A stretch of DNA of 64,000 bases from Brachybacterium endophyticum (GCF_003130585.1 NZ_QFKX01000001.1:806001-870000); one strand, 5' to 3'; shown: positions 54,293 to 63,633, numbered from the stretch's first letter. Numbers and translations are program-made. Notes: generated by a model not told the origin, from the sequence alone.

Positions 54293-56122
54293 ATGAGTCA
54301 GCACACCCCGCGCCCTGCGGATCCTCCGCCGCCCGCGGAGCGGCCCGCCGCGGTGCTCGACGACGTCGCCGCCGATCTCGACGGGGTACGTCTGGAGCTG
54401 GAGACCACCGATGCCCGGGCCATGCGCTCGCGGGTCACCGCGGCCTCCGCCCAGCTCGAGGACCACCTGATCCCGCGTCTGCAGTCCGTGGACGCGCCGC
54501 TGCTGGTGGTCGTCGGCGGGTCGACCGGAGCCGGCAAGTCCACGATCATCAACGCCCTGGTCGGGGAGGAGGTCACCCGCGCCGGGGCGATCCGCCCCAC
54601 CACCCGCAGGCCCGTCCTGCTGCACAACCCCGCCGACGCCCCCTGGTTCGAGGGCACCCGCATCCTGCCCGGCCTCTCCCGCGTGCATCCGGACTCGGCC
54701 CCGGCCACCGCAGGACCCGGAACGGCCGGCGATGCCGCAGGGTCCGCAGGGCCCGCGGGGGACGACGAACCGGCCACCGAGCTCGAGCTGCGCGCCCAGG
54801 AGTCCGTCCCCGAGGGACTCGCCCTGCTCGATGCCCCGGACATCGACTCCGTGGCCGCCGGCAACCGGGAGCTCGCCCGCCAGCTGCTGCGCGCCGCGGA
54901 CCTCTGGCTGTTCGTGACCACCGCCAACCGGTACGCCGACGCCGTGCCGTGGCAGGTGCTCACCACGGCGGTGGAGCGGGACGCGACGGTGGCCGTGGTG
55001 ATGAACCGCATCCCCGATCGGCCCGGCGTCGCCGACGAGCTCGCCGGGGACCTGCACGACATGCTCGCGCGCCACCGGCTCGACCCCGCTCGTCTCTTCC
55101 GGATCCGCGAGACCGCGCCGGCACGGGCGGGAGCGCCCGCGGCCGAGGACGTGGCGCCGCTGCGGGACTGGCTGACGGCGCTCGCCGAGGACCAGGACGC
55201 ACGCGGCGCGATCGCGCGGCGCACCCTCGCGGGCTCCCTCGACGAGCTCGCCGACGGACTGGGCGCCCTCGCCGAGGGGGTCGACGAGCAGGACGCGCTG
55301 CGCACGCACCTGGACGAGGAGATCGACGCCGCCTTCGAGGAGGCCCGCGAACGCATCGAGCAGGCCGTCGGCGACGGATCCCTGCTGCGCGGCGAGGTGC
55401 TGGCCCGCTGGCAGGACGTCGTGGGGACCGGGGAGATCATCCGCTCCCTCGAATCCTTCGTGGGGCGTGTCCGGGACCGCCTGGCGCGGAGTCTGCGCGG
55501 CGAGGGGAAGCCCGCGGTCGCCGCCCAGGACGCCCTCGAGACCGGACTCGTGCACGTGGTGGTCGACGAGACCGCCCGCGGCGCCGAGCGGGTCGAGCAG
55601 AGCTGGCGTTCCGAGACGGCGGGCCGGGTGCTCGTGGAGGGCGAGGACCTCGCGCGGATGCCCGAGGGATACCCGGAGGAGGTCTCCCGGGCCGTCCGCG
55701 CCTGGCAGGGCGACGTCCTCGAGCTGGTCCGGAGCGAGGGCGCCGACCGCCGCACGAAGGCCCGCGTGCTCTCGCTCGGCGTCAACGCGGTCGGCGTGGC
55801 CCTGATGGTCGTCGTCTTCGCCTCCACCGCGTTCATCCCCACCGGCCTCGAGGTGGGGACGGGCGCCGCGACCGCGATCGTGGGACAGAAGCTGCTGGAG
55901 ACGATCTTCGGCGAGGACGCGGTGCGCCGACTGGCCAGGACCGCCCGGGAGCGACTCGTCGAGCGCCTGCACGACCTCGTCGAGGACCGCGCCGCGCCCT
56001 TCCGCGACCGCCTCGACGCCGTTCCCGAGGGGACCGCCGCCGACGACCTGCGCGAGGACTCCCGCGCCCTGGCCGAGCTCGCCCGCCGCATCCGCGCCGA
56101 GGCGCAGGAGGCACAGTCATGA
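54293..56122 (+). CDS. Dynamin-like GTPase, first of a pair
   Basis: A 609-residue GTPase of the large dynamin-like kind found in actinobacteria. The P-loop is VVVGGSTGAGKSTIINALVG near residue 75; switch II has LLDAPDID, and the base motif is degenerate (VVMNRIPDRP). A low-complexity insertion lies in the switch region (about 140-165). The C-terminal half is a long helical bundle with one hydrophobic hairpin (about 500-530, VGVALMVVVFASTAFIPTG), likely a membrane-contact site. Its end overlaps the next GTPase by ATGA. Such tandem pairs can assemble together on membranes; the exact task is unknown. Confidence 0.82.
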   Translation: MSQHTPRPADPPPPAERPAAVLDDVAADLDGVRLELETTDARAMRSRVTAASAQLEDHLIPRLQSVDAPLLVVVGGSTGAGKSTIINALVGEEVTRAGAIRPTTRRPVLLHNPADAPWFEGTRILPGLSRVHPDSAPATAGPGTAGDAAGSAGPAGDDEPATELELRAQESVPEGLALLDAPDIDSVAAGNRELARQLLRAADLWLFVTTANRYADAVPWQVLTTAVERDATVAVVMNRIPDRPGVADELAGDLHDMLARHRLDPARLFRIRETAPARAGAPAAEDVAPLRDWLTALAEDQDARGAIARRTLAGSLDELADGLGALAEGVDEQDALRTHLDEEIDAAFEEARERIEQAVGDGSLLRGEVLARWQDVVGTGEIIRSLESFVGRVRDRLARSLRGEGKPAVAAQDALETGLVHVVVDETARGAERVEQSWRSETAGRVLVEGEDLARMPEGYPEEVSRAVRAWQGDVLELVRSEGADRRTKARVLSLGVNAVGVALMVVVFASTAFIPTGLEVGTGAATAIVGQKLLETIFGEDAVRRLARTARERLVERLHDLVEDRAAPFRDRLDAVPEGTAADDLREDSRALAELARRIRAEAQEAQS

Positions 56123-57807
56123 GGCGCCGCCGGATCCCGGTCTCCGAACGCCGGGACGCCCTGGAGCGTGCCCGCGCGGACCTCGCCGACATCGCCCCCG
56201 CCGCCGCGCTCGAGCGCGCCGACGCGGTGCTCGAGAGGATCGACGCACGCAGCGCGCTCTCGGCCGAGCACGTCGTGGTGGGCTTCTTCGGAGCCACCGG
56301 CTCAGGGAAGTCCTCCCTGGTCAACGCTCTCGTCGGCCAGGAGATCTCCCCGGCGGCGGTGCGTCGCCCCACCACCTCGACCCCGCATGCCGCAGTCGTG
56401 GGAGGGATGGGCGCCGACGCGCTCCTGGACTGGCTCGAGGTCCCCGACCGCCACGAGCTGACGGGAGGGCCGCTGGTCGCGGCCGGAACGGGCCGCCGCG
56501 GGCAGTCGCCTCCCGGGCTGGTGCTGCTGGACCTCCCTGACCTGGACTCCGTGCAGGGCGACCACCGGGCCGTGGCCGAGCGGATGACCGGCATGGTCGA
56601 CGTGCTGGTGTGGGTGACCGATCCGCAGAAGTACGCCGACCGGGTGCTCCACCGCGATTTCGTCGAGCCCTTCGCCGGTCATGACGCCGTCACCCTGGTG
56701 CTGCTCAACCAGATCGACACCGTGCGGGAGGACGAGCGCGGGGCGCTGCGTGCCTCGCTCACGGACCTGATGCGCCGCGACGGCCTCGAGGCGGCACCCG
56801 TGCTCACCGTCTCCGCCGAGAGCGGCGAGGGCCTGGACGAGCTGCGCACACGGCTCGTCGACCTGGCCCGCGCGCAGGAGGCCGTCGCCGAGCGTCAGCG
56901 CGCGGACCTCACCGGTGCGGCCGACGCCCTGCGCGACTCCGCCGACCCCGGCGGACTGCCCGAGCGGGTCGATGCCGCCTCCGAGAAGCAGCTGTGCACC
57001 GCCCTGGAGGGCGCGGCGCGCGTGGAACCCGTCGTCCAGGCCGTCGGGCGTGCCTACCGGCACCGGGCCGACGCCCGCAGCGGCTGGCCCGTGGTGCGCT
57101 GGATCCGCCGGGTGCGCCCCGATCCGCTGGGCCGTCTGCACCTGGGCGGCAGCGGGCCGGCCGGACGCCGCGGGGAGCGGGAGGACGGCGCCGCGGCGTC
57201 CGCCCGGTCCTCGCTGCCCGCCCCCGATGCCGCGAGCGCGGCCCGCGCCTCCGAGGGCATGCGGGCCTTCGCCGACACCCTCAGCCACCGCGGCAGCGAT
57301 CCCTGGCGTGCCGACCTGCGCCGCGCCGCGCGCGCCCGCGAGGACGAGCTGCCCGACGCACTGGACCAGGCCGTCGTCGGCGCCGACCTCTCGCGTCGCA
57401 CCCGCGGCTGGTGGTGGCCGGTGCTGGACGTCCTGCAGTGGCTCGCACTCGCCGCCTGGGTGGTCGGCCTGGGCTGGCTCGCCCTGAACGCCGTGCTGGG
57501 CTTCTTCCAGATCCCGGCTCCGCCGATGCCGATGATCCGCGAGCTGTGGGTGCCGATCCCGCTGCCCACGGCGCTGGTCGCGGTCGGCATCGGCGCCGGG
57601 ATACTGCTCGCCCTGCTGGGCGGGGCCGTGGCGGCGCTCGTCTCCCGGCTGCATGCCGCCCGCGCCCGACGTCTGCTGCGGGGCCGGGTCCGGGACGTCG
57701 CCCGTGACCTCGTGATCGCACCCGTCGATGCCCGCCTCGAGGCCGCGCAGCGCTCTGCGACGGATCTCGCAGCCGCGGGCGGCGACGCGACCTCCCGGCG
57801 CGTGTAG
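56119..57807 (+). CDS. Dynamin-like GTPase, second of a pair
   Basis: A 562-residue partner of the preceding GTPase. The P-loop is [20 protein letters not shown] near residue 55; switch II has LLDLPDLD, and the base motif LLNQIDTV is better kept than in the first. It ends with a helical region containing two hydrophobic hairpins (about 435-465 and 480-520, e.g. [20 protein letters not shown]), so it is probably membrane-anchored. Translation is coupled to the first gene. The stop codon lies within the next -10 box (TAGACT). Confidence 0.82.
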   Translation: MRRRRIPVSERRDALERARADLADIAPAAALERADAVLERIDARSALSAEHVVVGFFGATGSGKSSLVNALVGQEISPAAVRRPTTSTPHAAVVGGMGADALLDWLEVPDRHELTGGPLVAAGTGRRGQSPPGLVLLDLPDLDSVQGDHRAVAERMTGMVDVLVWVTDPQKYADRVLHRDFVEPFAGHDAVTLVLLNQIDTVREDERGALRASLTDLMRRDGLEAAPVLTVSAESGEGLDELRTRLVDLARAQEAVAERQRADLTGAADALRDSADPGGLPERVDAASEKQLCTALEGAARVEPVVQAVGRAYRHRADARSGWPVVRWIRRVRPDPLGRLHLGGSGPAGRRGEREDGAAASARSSLPAPDAASAARASEGMRAFADTLSHRGSDPWRADLRRAARAREDELPDALDQAVVGADLSRRTRGWWWPVLDVLQWLALAAWVVGLGWLALNAVLGFFQIPAPPMPMIRELWVPIPLPTALVAVGIGAGILLALLGGAVAALVSRLHAARARRLLRGRVRDVARDLVIAPVDARLEAAQRSATDLAAAGGDATSRRV

Positions 57808-57968
57808 ACTCGGGCGTCGACTGTGGCACGGGCCCTGGACTCGTGGTGCTCCTGTGTGGGCGCCGCGCCGATCCTCCGGCTGCCGGGAGCACCGCTTGTG
57901 GGCCGGGCCGCGTGCAGTCCGCTCTCCGTCCGAGACCGCAGGCTCCGGCCTGCAGAACAGGGGTCCCC
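57805..57968 (+). promoter_or_regulatory. Promoter (TAGACT) and structured leader of bTHXc gene
   Basis: TAGACT (57805-57810) overlaps the stop codon of the preceding gene. The ~150-nt leader contains a hairpin GGTGCTCC/GGAGCACC (57845-57852 with 57886-57893) and a second short stem (GCAGG/CCTGC) just before the ribosome site. The leader is long compared with the 99-nt gene. Confidence 0.5.
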
Positions 57969-58067
57969 ATGGGTTCCGTGATCAAGAAGCGTCGCAAGCG
58001 CATGTCGAAGAAGAAGCACCGCAAGCTGCTTCGCCGCACGCGCCACCAGCGCCGCAACAAGAAGTGA
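57969..58067 (+). CDS. bTHXc / AURKAIP1-domain ribosomal mini-protein
   Basis: Only 32 residues, extremely basic: [20 protein letters not shown] followed by [12 protein letters not shown]. This matches the actinobacterial AURKAIP1/COX24-domain protein, a small 30S-subunit protein (bTHX-like) present throughout the phylum. The start has AGGGG 6-10 nt upstream. It is too short to be found by length alone but is unmistakable in composition. Confidence 0.93.
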   Translation: MGSVIKKRRKRMSKKKHRKLLRRTRHQRRNKK

Positions 58068-58129
58068 CCTCGCGCGCCCTCAGGGCGCGACCGTCCCGGG
58101 CCCCGCGCCCGACGGGCGGACCGAGGTGA

Positions 58130-58166
58130 CGAAGGGCCCCGCCGGATCATCCGGCGGGGCCCTTCG
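58130..58166. terminator. Terminator after the bTHXc gene
   Basis: A perfect 17-bp stem (CGAAGGGCCCCGCCGGA) with loop TCA, between the bTHXc gene and the convergent glutaredoxin-like gene. Confidence 0.85.
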
Positions 58167-58173
58167 CCTCGTC

Positions 58174-58488
58174 TCAGCGCCTCAGCAGGCGGCGCCACCA
58201 GCTGCGGCGGGCGAGGGCGGCGCGCAGCGCCGGGGCCTCCACGCGGTACCGCGCGTGCACGACGCCGTCGACCACGACCACGGGCACGTGCTCGTTCCAG
58301 TCCTCGGCGAGCCGCGGGTCCTCGTCGATGTCGCGCACCTCGACGGAAGTGCCGGCCCGGTCGGCCTCCGCCCGCACCACGGGCAGGGCGACGTCGCACA
58401 GATGGCAGCCGGGACGCGTGAGGTAGAGGACCCGGGCGTCGGCGTCCTGGGGGCGAGGCGGGGTCGGGAGCGAGGTGGGGGAGTTCAC
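58174..58488 (-). CDS. Glutaredoxin-family protein
   Basis: A 104-residue thioredoxin-fold protein with the redox motif CHLC in YLTRPGCHLCDVALPVV, followed by VRDIDEDPRLAEDW, a conserved HVPVVVVDG cis-Pro loop and RYRVEAPALRAAL. It is of the DUF836-like short type. GTG 58488 follows TATCCT (58495-58500, minus strand) by 6 nt. A role in disulphide or mycothiol-linked reduction is possible but not shown. Confidence 0.85.
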   Translation of the reverse strand: MNSPTSLPTPPRPQDADARVLYLTRPGCHLCDVALPVVRAEADRAGTSVEVRDIDEDPRLAEDWNEHVPVVVVDGVVHARYRVEAPALRAALARRSWWRRLLRR

Positions 58489-58503
58489 CGGGCCAGGATA
58501 CGG

Positions 58504-58541
58504 CGAACGGGCCGCCCACCCGCAGGTGGACGGCCCGTTCG
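58504..58541 (-). terminator. Terminator after the YceI gene
   Basis: Arms 58504-58520 and 58525-58541 pair over 17 bp with one wobble (CGAACGGGCCGCCCACC against its complement), with loop CGCA. It lies 13 nt past the YceI stop on the minus strand. Confidence 0.75.
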
Positions 58542-58553
58542 GGCGAGGGGTCG

Positions 58554-59096
58554 TCAGGCCGCGGTGGGGGCGCTGAACTCGGCCTCGATGGTGATCTTGA
58601 CCTCGTCGGAGACGAGGACGCCGCCGGCCTCGAGGGCTGCGTTCCAGGTCAGCCCGAAGTCCTTGCGGGAGATCTTCGTGGAGGCCGTGAAGCCCGCACG
58701 GTAGGTGTCGAACGGGTCGGTCGCGGCGCCCTCGTAGTCGTACTCGAGGGTCACGGACTGGGTGACGCCGCTGATGGTCAGGTCGCCGGTGATCTCGCCG
58801 GAGGCGACCTTGGTGGAGGAGAAGGTGATCTCCGGGTTCGACTCGGCGTCGAAGAAGTCGGCCGAGCGCAGGTGGTTGTCGCGGTCCTCGTTGCCGGTGG
58901 AGACCGACGCGGTCTTCAGGGTGGCCTCGAAGCGGCTGGACTCCAGGTCCTCGCCCGCGACGAACGAGCCCTCGAGGTCGGCGAAGTGGCCGCGGACCTT
59001 CGAGATGCCCGCGTGGCGGACGGTGAAGCCGGCGTTGGTGTGGGTGGGGTCGAGAGACCAGGTGCCCTGGCTGATGCCGTCGGGGAGAGCAGTCAT
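58554..59096 (-). CDS. YceI-family protein
   Basis: A 180-residue lipocalin-like beta-barrel of the YceI family, which binds isoprenoid-type molecules. Family motifs are GTWSLDPTHTNAGFTVRH at the start, SRFEATLKTASVSTGNEDR, DNHLRSADFFDAE and the C-terminal SRKDFGLTWNAAL. There is no signal peptide, so it is probably cytoplasmic. ATG 59096 has AGAGGA 6-11 nt upstream. It is divergent from a MarR gene with overlapping -10 boxes; the MarR protein is the likely controller. Confidence 0.93.
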   Translation of the reverse strand: MTALPDGISQGTWSLDPTHTNAGFTVRHAGISKVRGHFADLEGSFVAGEDLESSRFEATLKTASVSTGNEDRDNHLRSADFFDAESNPEITFSSTKVASGEITGDLTISGVTQSVTLEYDYEGAATDPFDTYRAGFTASTKISRKDFGLTWNAALEAGGVLVSDEVKITIEAEFSAPTAA

Positions 59097-59142
59097 CGTG
59101 TCCTCTTTCCGTGATCGGTGGACGAAGCTTGTGCTTGAAAGG

Positions 59143-59149
59143 TAAACTA
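59143..59149. promoter_or_regulatory. Overlapping divergent -10 boxes, YceI / MarR
   Basis: TAAACTA reads TAAACT (59143-59148) for the MarR gene and TAGTTT (59144-59149, minus strand) for YceI. The overlap means only one polymerase can use the site at a time, and a repressor bound nearby would control both. Confidence 0.55.
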
Positions 59150-59196
59150 TGACGCGTCGGAGATGCAAGGCCCCTGAGGGCCGGAAGGAGATCGTG

Positions 59197-59754
59197 ATGC
59201 CGGTCACCGAGGATACGAGGTCGGGCGGGACGTCCGCAGCGGATGACGCGAACGGGACACCGGAGGCGCCGTGGCTGAGCGCGGAGGAGCAGGGTGCGTG
59301 GAGGACCTTCCTCTACGGCGTGAACCTGCTCATGGAGAACATCTCCGCCGCGCTCGAGCAGGACCCCCGCTTCGATCTCTCGCTGGACGAGTACGAGATC
59401 CTGGTGCGGCTGTCCGAGGCGCCCGGGGGCAGGATCCGGATGTCGAGCCTGGCCGATCAGGTCGTCCACTCCCGCTCGCGACTGACCCATACCGTGGCTC
59501 GGCTCGAGAAGCGCGGCATCCTCGAGCGTGTGCGCTGCACGGGCGACGGCCGCGGGCGCGAGGCCGTGCTCACGGACGAGGGGATGGCCCTGCTGCGCGA
59601 GGCCGCCCCGGTGCACGTCGCCTCCGTGCGGAGCCACCTGGTGGACGCGGTCGGGACGCAGGGTCTGCTCGAGCTGGGGCAGATCATGGGTCGCACGATC
59701 CCCGAGGACGCCCCCGTGACCCGTGGCACCGTCACATCCGACGTCAAGGATTGA
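59197..59754 (+). CDS. MarR-family regulator
   Basis: A 185-residue winged-helix regulator: LDEYEILVRLSEAPGGRIRM, then SSLADQVVHSRSRLTHTVARL (recognition helix) and the wing CTGDGRGREAVLTDEG. No cysteine suggests peroxide sensing in the usual position, though Cys occurs in the wing (VRCTGDG). ATG 59197 has AAGGAG 7-12 nt upstream. It is divergent from YceI; MarR-YceI pairs are common and suggest joint control. Confidence 0.9.
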   Translation: MPVTEDTRSGGTSAADDANGTPEAPWLSAEEQGAWRTFLYGVNLLMENISAALEQDPRFDLSLDEYEILVRLSEAPGGRIRMSSLADQVVHSRSRLTHTVARLEKRGILERVRCTGDGRGREAVLTDEGMALLREAAPVHVASVRSHLVDAVGTQGLLELGQIMGRTIPEDAPVTRGTVTSDVKD

Positions 59755-59811
59755 TTGGTACGTTGAGGCGGTTCACCCTCACCTGCGGTTTTCGCGGAGG
59801 TTCCCGCGCTC

Positions 59812-60459
59812 ATGAGCTCGACCGTCATCCACCTCGTCCGTCACGGCGAGGTGAACAATCCCGAGAAGATCCTCTACGGCAGACTCCCGGGCTACCACCT
59901 GAGCGAACGCGGCCAGAAGATGGCGCAGCTGGCGGCCGATCACCTGGCCCCGCGCGACATCCGTGCCGTCCGCACCTCCCCGCTGCTGCGCGCCCAGCAG
60001 ACGGCCGCGCCCATCGCCGCGATCCACGGACTGCCGGTCCTCGAGGACCCGCGCCTGATCGAGTCCGGTAACCACTTCGAGGGGCAGCGGATGGGTCACG
60101 GGGACGCCCGGTTCAACGACCCGCGCAACTGGCGCTGGTTCCTGAACCCCTTCCGCCCCTCCTGGGGCGAGTCCTACCGCGACCAGGCCGCTCGCGTGAT
60201 CTCCGCCGTGCAGTCCGCGCGCGAGGAGGTCGAGGGGCACGAGGCCGTTCTCGTCCTGCACCAGCTCCCGATCTGGGTCACACGGCTCTCCGCCGAGGGC
60301 AGGAGCCTGGTCCACGACCCCCGGCGCCGCCAGTGCCGACTCTGCTCGATCACGAGCCTGCGGTTCGTCGGCCCGCACCTCGCGGGCATCGACTACGCGG
60401 AGCCCGCCGCGGAGCTCTACCCGGGCGCCGTCGACGCCACCGGCGGGAAGCGCGCATGA
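59812..60459 (+). CDS. Histidine phosphatase family protein in the cytochrome c cluster
   Basis: A 215-residue phosphatase of the phosphoglycerate mutase-like superfamily with the catalytic motif HLVRHGEVNNPEKILYGRLPG (nucleophile His ~10) and later LLRAQQTAAPI. The second catalytic His lies in VLVLHQLPIWV instead of the usual GHG context. It opens the cytochrome c maturation operon and overlaps the next gene by ATGA. A homologue is regularly found at this place in actinobacterial ccs clusters; its substrate is unknown. Confidence 0.88.
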   Translation: MSSTVIHLVRHGEVNNPEKILYGRLPGYHLSERGQKMAQLAADHLAPRDIRAVRTSPLLRAQQTAAPIAAIHGLPVLEDPRLIESGNHFEGQRMGHGDARFNDPRNWRWFLNPFRPSWGESYRDQAARVISAVQSAREEVEGHEAVLVLHQLPIWVTRLSAEGRSLVHDPRRRQCRLCSITSLRFVGPHLAGIDYAEPAAELYPGAVDATGGKRA

Positions 60460-61073
60460 GCCCGCGCAGCCTGACCCGGCGCCGACTCTTCGCCGCGACC
60501 ACCACGGGCGCGGGCGCCCTGCTGCTGGCCGCCTGCGGCGCGGACACCTCCGATCGTTACGGCGGCGGCAAGAGCGGCGGAGGTGACGGCGGCGACAAGG
60601 GGTTCGTCTCCGGCGACGGCGTCACCACCGAGATCGACCCGAAGGACCGCAGCGAGCCCGTGGAGTTCTCCGGGACCACCTACGAGGGCGCGAAGTTCTC
60701 GAGCACGCAGGCCCGCGGCTCGATCCTGGTGCTGAACATCTGGTACGCCTCGTGCGCCCCCTGCCGCAAGGAGGCCCCGGACCTCGTGAAGATCGCCGAG
60801 AAGTACGCCGCCAAGGGCGTGCGCTTCATCGGGATCAACGTGCGTGACGAGTCCGGCCCCGCGCTCGCCTTCCAGAAGAAGTACGCCCTGCCGTACCACT
60901 CCCTCCCGGATCTCGATTCGAAGATCCTCTTCTCGCTGCGTGGGCAGGTCTCGCCCAACGCCGTCCCCTCGACCCTCGTCCTGGATGAGAAGGGCAGGGT
61001 GGCCGCCCGGATCTCCGGCGCCGCCGACCCCTCCATCCTGCGCTCGATGATCGACACCGTGCTGGACGAATGA
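60456..61073 (+). CDS. TlpA/ResA-like thiol-disulphide lipoprotein
   Basis: A 205-residue exported thioredoxin-like protein, probably a lipoprotein (signal with LLLAACG near residue 27). The active site is CAPC in LNIWYASCAPCRKEAPDL, followed by VRFIGINVRDESG and the cis-Pro loop VPSTLVLDEKG. It should keep apocytochrome c cysteines reduced for haem attachment, taking electrons from the CcdA protein encoded next. It overlaps both neighbours by 4 nt. Confidence 0.92.
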   Translation: MSPRSLTRRRLFAATTTGAGALLLAACGADTSDRYGGGKSGGGDGGDKGFVSGDGVTTEIDPKDRSEPVEFSGTTYEGAKFSSTQARGSILVLNIWYASCAPCRKEAPDLVKIAEKYAAKGVRFIGINVRDESGPALAFQKKYALPYHSLPDLDSKILFSLRGQVSPNAVPSTLVLDEKGRVAARISGAADPSILRSMIDTVLDE

Positions 61074-61855
61074 GCGCGATGGACATCGGACAAGCCTTCT
61101 CCACATCGATCCTCTCGGGATCGCTGTGGGTCGCCCTCGCGGTCGCCGCGGCCGCGGGCATCGTCGCCTTCGTCTCGCCGTGCGTGCTGCCCGTGGTCCC
61201 GGGGTATCTCGGATACGTCTCGGGGCTCGCTGGCCAGGACGCCGCGGCAGGCGGCGCCCGCAGTGGTCGCCGCAGCGGCTCCTCCCGGATGGCGCTCGGC
61301 GCGGTGCTGTTCGTGCTCGGCTTCGCCCTCGTGTTCATGGTCCTCGGCGGGTTCGTCGGCGCCCTCGGCCACGTGGTGCAGTCCCACGCGGTCTGGGTGA
61401 ACCGCATCTCCGGCGTCCTCGTGATCGCGATGGGGCTGCTCTTCCTGGGTCTGTTCCCCTCGCTCAGCGGCGAGAAACGCCTGCGCCACCGGCCCGACGC
61501 CGGGCTCTGGGGCGCCCCGCTGATGGGGATCGTCTTCGGGTTCTCCTGGACCCCATGCATCGGCCCGACGTACGCCGCGGTGGTCGCCCTCTCCCTGGAC
61601 GGGGCCTCCCCGCTGCGCGGCGCCCTGCTCGCCCTCGCGTACTCGCTGGGGCTCGGGATCCCGTTCGTCCTGTTCGCGCTGCTGTTCCAGCGCGCGCTCG
61701 CGGCCAGCCGTGCGCTGGCCCGGCACCGCCGCGCGATCTCCCTGATCAGCGGCGCACTCCTGATCGCGATCGGCGTCCTGCTGCTCACGGGCACCTGGAC
61801 GGCCTGGATGGCACAGCTGCAGAGCCTCATCGGCGGATTCGAGACGGTGGTGTGA
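61070..61855 (+). CDS. ccdA: Cytochrome c biogenesis protein CcdA
   Basis: A 261-residue, six-helix membrane protein that passes electrons from cytoplasmic thioredoxin to the outside. It has the conserved cysteine-proline motifs FVSPCVLPVVPGYLGYVSG in the first helix and FSWTPCIGPTYAAV in the fourth. The second helix begins RMALGAVLFVLGFALVFMV. It is coupled with the TlpA-like gene upstream and resB downstream by overlapping codons. Confidence 0.95.
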   Translation: MSAMDIGQAFSTSILSGSLWVALAVAAAAGIVAFVSPCVLPVVPGYLGYVSGLAGQDAAAGGARSGRRSGSSRMALGAVLFVLGFALVFMVLGGFVGALGHVVQSHAVWVNRISGVLVIAMGLLFLGLFPSLSGEKRLRHRPDAGLWGAPLMGIVFGFSWTPCIGPTYAAVVALSLDGASPLRGALLALAYSLGLGIPFVLFALLFQRALAASRALARHRRAISLISGALLIAIGVLLLTGTWTAWMAQLQSLIGGFETVV

Positions 61856-63633
61856 TGAGTCGTAGGAAGCACGCGGGCCGCGGAGCCGCGAAGCCGGACC
61901 CGTCGGCCGAGGACGCCGAGCAGCAGAAGGAGCAGATGGGCACCGCCGGCGGACGCGACCGCCGCATCGCCCCGGAGGCCAGCGACCTGCGACAGTCGGG
62001 GTCAGGGAAGCCCTCGCTGCCGAAGCTCGGCGTGCGCGGGACGCTGCTCTTCCTGTGGCGCCAGCTCACCAGCATGCAGACCGCCCTGTTCCTGCTGCTC
62101 CTGCTCGCGATCGCCGCGGTCCCCGGCTCGCTCTACCCCCAGCGCAACGTCGACCCCTCGAAGACCGACCAGTACCTCTCCGAGCACGGGTCCTGGGCGA
62201 AGTTCCTGGACGCCCTGGGCTTCTTCGACGTCTTCTCCTCGGTGTGGTTCTCGGCGATCTACCTGCTGCTGTTCGTCTCCCTCGTGGGCTGCGTGGTGCC
62301 GCGGCTGAACGTGCACCTGCGGCAGATGCGCTCGCGGCCCCCGCGCACGCCCTCACGGCTGAATCGCTTCGTCGGCCACACCCGGGTGCACGTCGAGGGC
62401 GTCGACGCCGAGACGCTCACCGCGCAGGCGCACCGCCGGCTGCGCCGTGGCCGGTACCGCGTGGACACGCTCGAGGAGCCCGGCGGCGCCCGCTCGGTCA
62501 CCGCCGAGCGCGGCTACCTCCGCGAGACCGGCAACCTGCTGTTCCACATCGCTCTGCTGTGCGTGCTGATCGGGGTCGCCGCCGGCGGCCTCACGCAGTA
62601 CCGCGGGCAGATCTCGGTCGTCGAGGGCCAGGGCTTCTCGAACTCCCTGGCGGAGTACGACTCGTTCGACAAGGGAGCCTGGTACGACGACTCGAACCTG
62701 CCGCCCTTCCGGTTCACCCTCGACGACTTCCGCGCCGAGTACGACACCAGCCAGAACGAGCACCGTTTCGGCCAGCCCACGAAGTTCGAGGCCGACGTCA
62801 GCGTCGATGACCCGGACAAGGGCGAGTTCAGCAAGACGCTGCGCCTCAACCATCCGCTGCACGTGGCCGGATCCACCATGTACCTGTTGGGCAACGGGTA
62901 CGCCCCGGAGATCACCGTGAAGGACCCGAAGGGGAACGTGGTCGCGCAGGGCCCTGTGCACGCCGTCCCCACCGGTGACATGGGGTACACCTCGCAGGTC
63001 GTCATCAAGGCCCCCGACGCCCAGCCGCAGCAGATGGCCGTGGTCGGCTTCTTCCTGCCCACCGGCGTGATCGACGAGAAGGGCCCGCATTCGCAGTTCC
63101 CGGGATTGGTGAACCCCGAGCTCGCCCTCACCGTCTACAACGGCGACCTGGGGCTGGACGGCGGGACACCGCAGAACGCCTACCAGGTCGACGTGTCCTC
63201 GCTGACCCCCGTGCAGGACGAGGACGGGAACCAGTCGCTGCTGCGGATGTCGCCGGGGGATTCGACCACCCTGGCCGACGGCTCCTCGGTCTCCTTCGAC
63301 GGCGTCAAGCGCTACGCGGCCTTCGACGTCCGCCGTGACCCCTTCCAGGGGTTCACCCTGGTCGCCGCGCTGAGCTCCGTGCTGGGCCTCGTCCTCTCCC
63401 TGTACGTCCCGCGTCGTCGCGTCTGGGTGCGTGCCGTCCCCGAGGGCGACGGCGTCGTCCTGGAGGTGGCGGGACTGGCCCGCAGCGACGATGATCGTCT
63501 CCAGGACGACGTCCGCGCCCTCGCCCACGACCTCGCGCCCGAACCGGCGGACGCACCCGACGCGGCACGGCCGCCCGCTCCCGGCGCCGACTCCACGGAG
63601 CCCCGCCCCTCCCACGAAGGACCAGCCCAGTGA
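61855..63633 (+). CDS. resB: ResB-like cytochrome c biogenesis protein
   Basis: A 592-residue membrane protein of System II haem attachment, partner of CcsB. After an ~70-residue charged extension come the typical ResB helices (SMQTALFLLLLLAIAAVPGS, WFSAIYLLLFVSLVGCVVP, LFHIALLCVLIGVAAGG). A large extracytoplasmic domain (about 255-500) follows, then a last helix near 515 (LVAALSSVLGLVLSLYVPRR). It starts on the ccdA stop (TGATG) and ends on the ccsB start. Confidence 0.93.
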   Translation: MSRRKHAGRGAAKPDPSAEDAEQQKEQMGTAGGRDRRIAPEASDLRQSGSGKPSLPKLGVRGTLLFLWRQLTSMQTALFLLLLLAIAAVPGSLYPQRNVDPSKTDQYLSEHGSWAKFLDALGFFDVFSSVWFSAIYLLLFVSLVGCVVPRLNVHLRQMRSRPPRTPSRLNRFVGHTRVHVEGVDAETLTAQAHRRLRRGRYRVDTLEEPGGARSVTAERGYLRETGNLLFHIALLCVLIGVAAGGLTQYRGQISVVEGQGFSNSLAEYDSFDKGAWYDDSNLPPFRFTLDDFRAEYDTSQNEHRFGQPTKFEADVSVDDPDKGEFSKTLRLNHPLHVAGSTMYLLGNGYAPEITVKDPKGNVVAQGPVHAVPTGDMGYTSQVVIKAPDAQPQQMAVVGFFLPTGVIDEKGPHSQFPGLVNPELALTVYNGDLGLDGGTPQNAYQVDVSSLTPVQDEDGNQSLLRMSPGDSTTLADGSSVSFDGVKRYAAFDVRRDPFQGFTLVAALSSVLGLVLSLYVPRRRVWVRAVPEGDGVVLEVAGLARSDDDRLQDDVRALAHDLAPEPADAPDAARPPAPGADSTEPRPSHEGPAQ

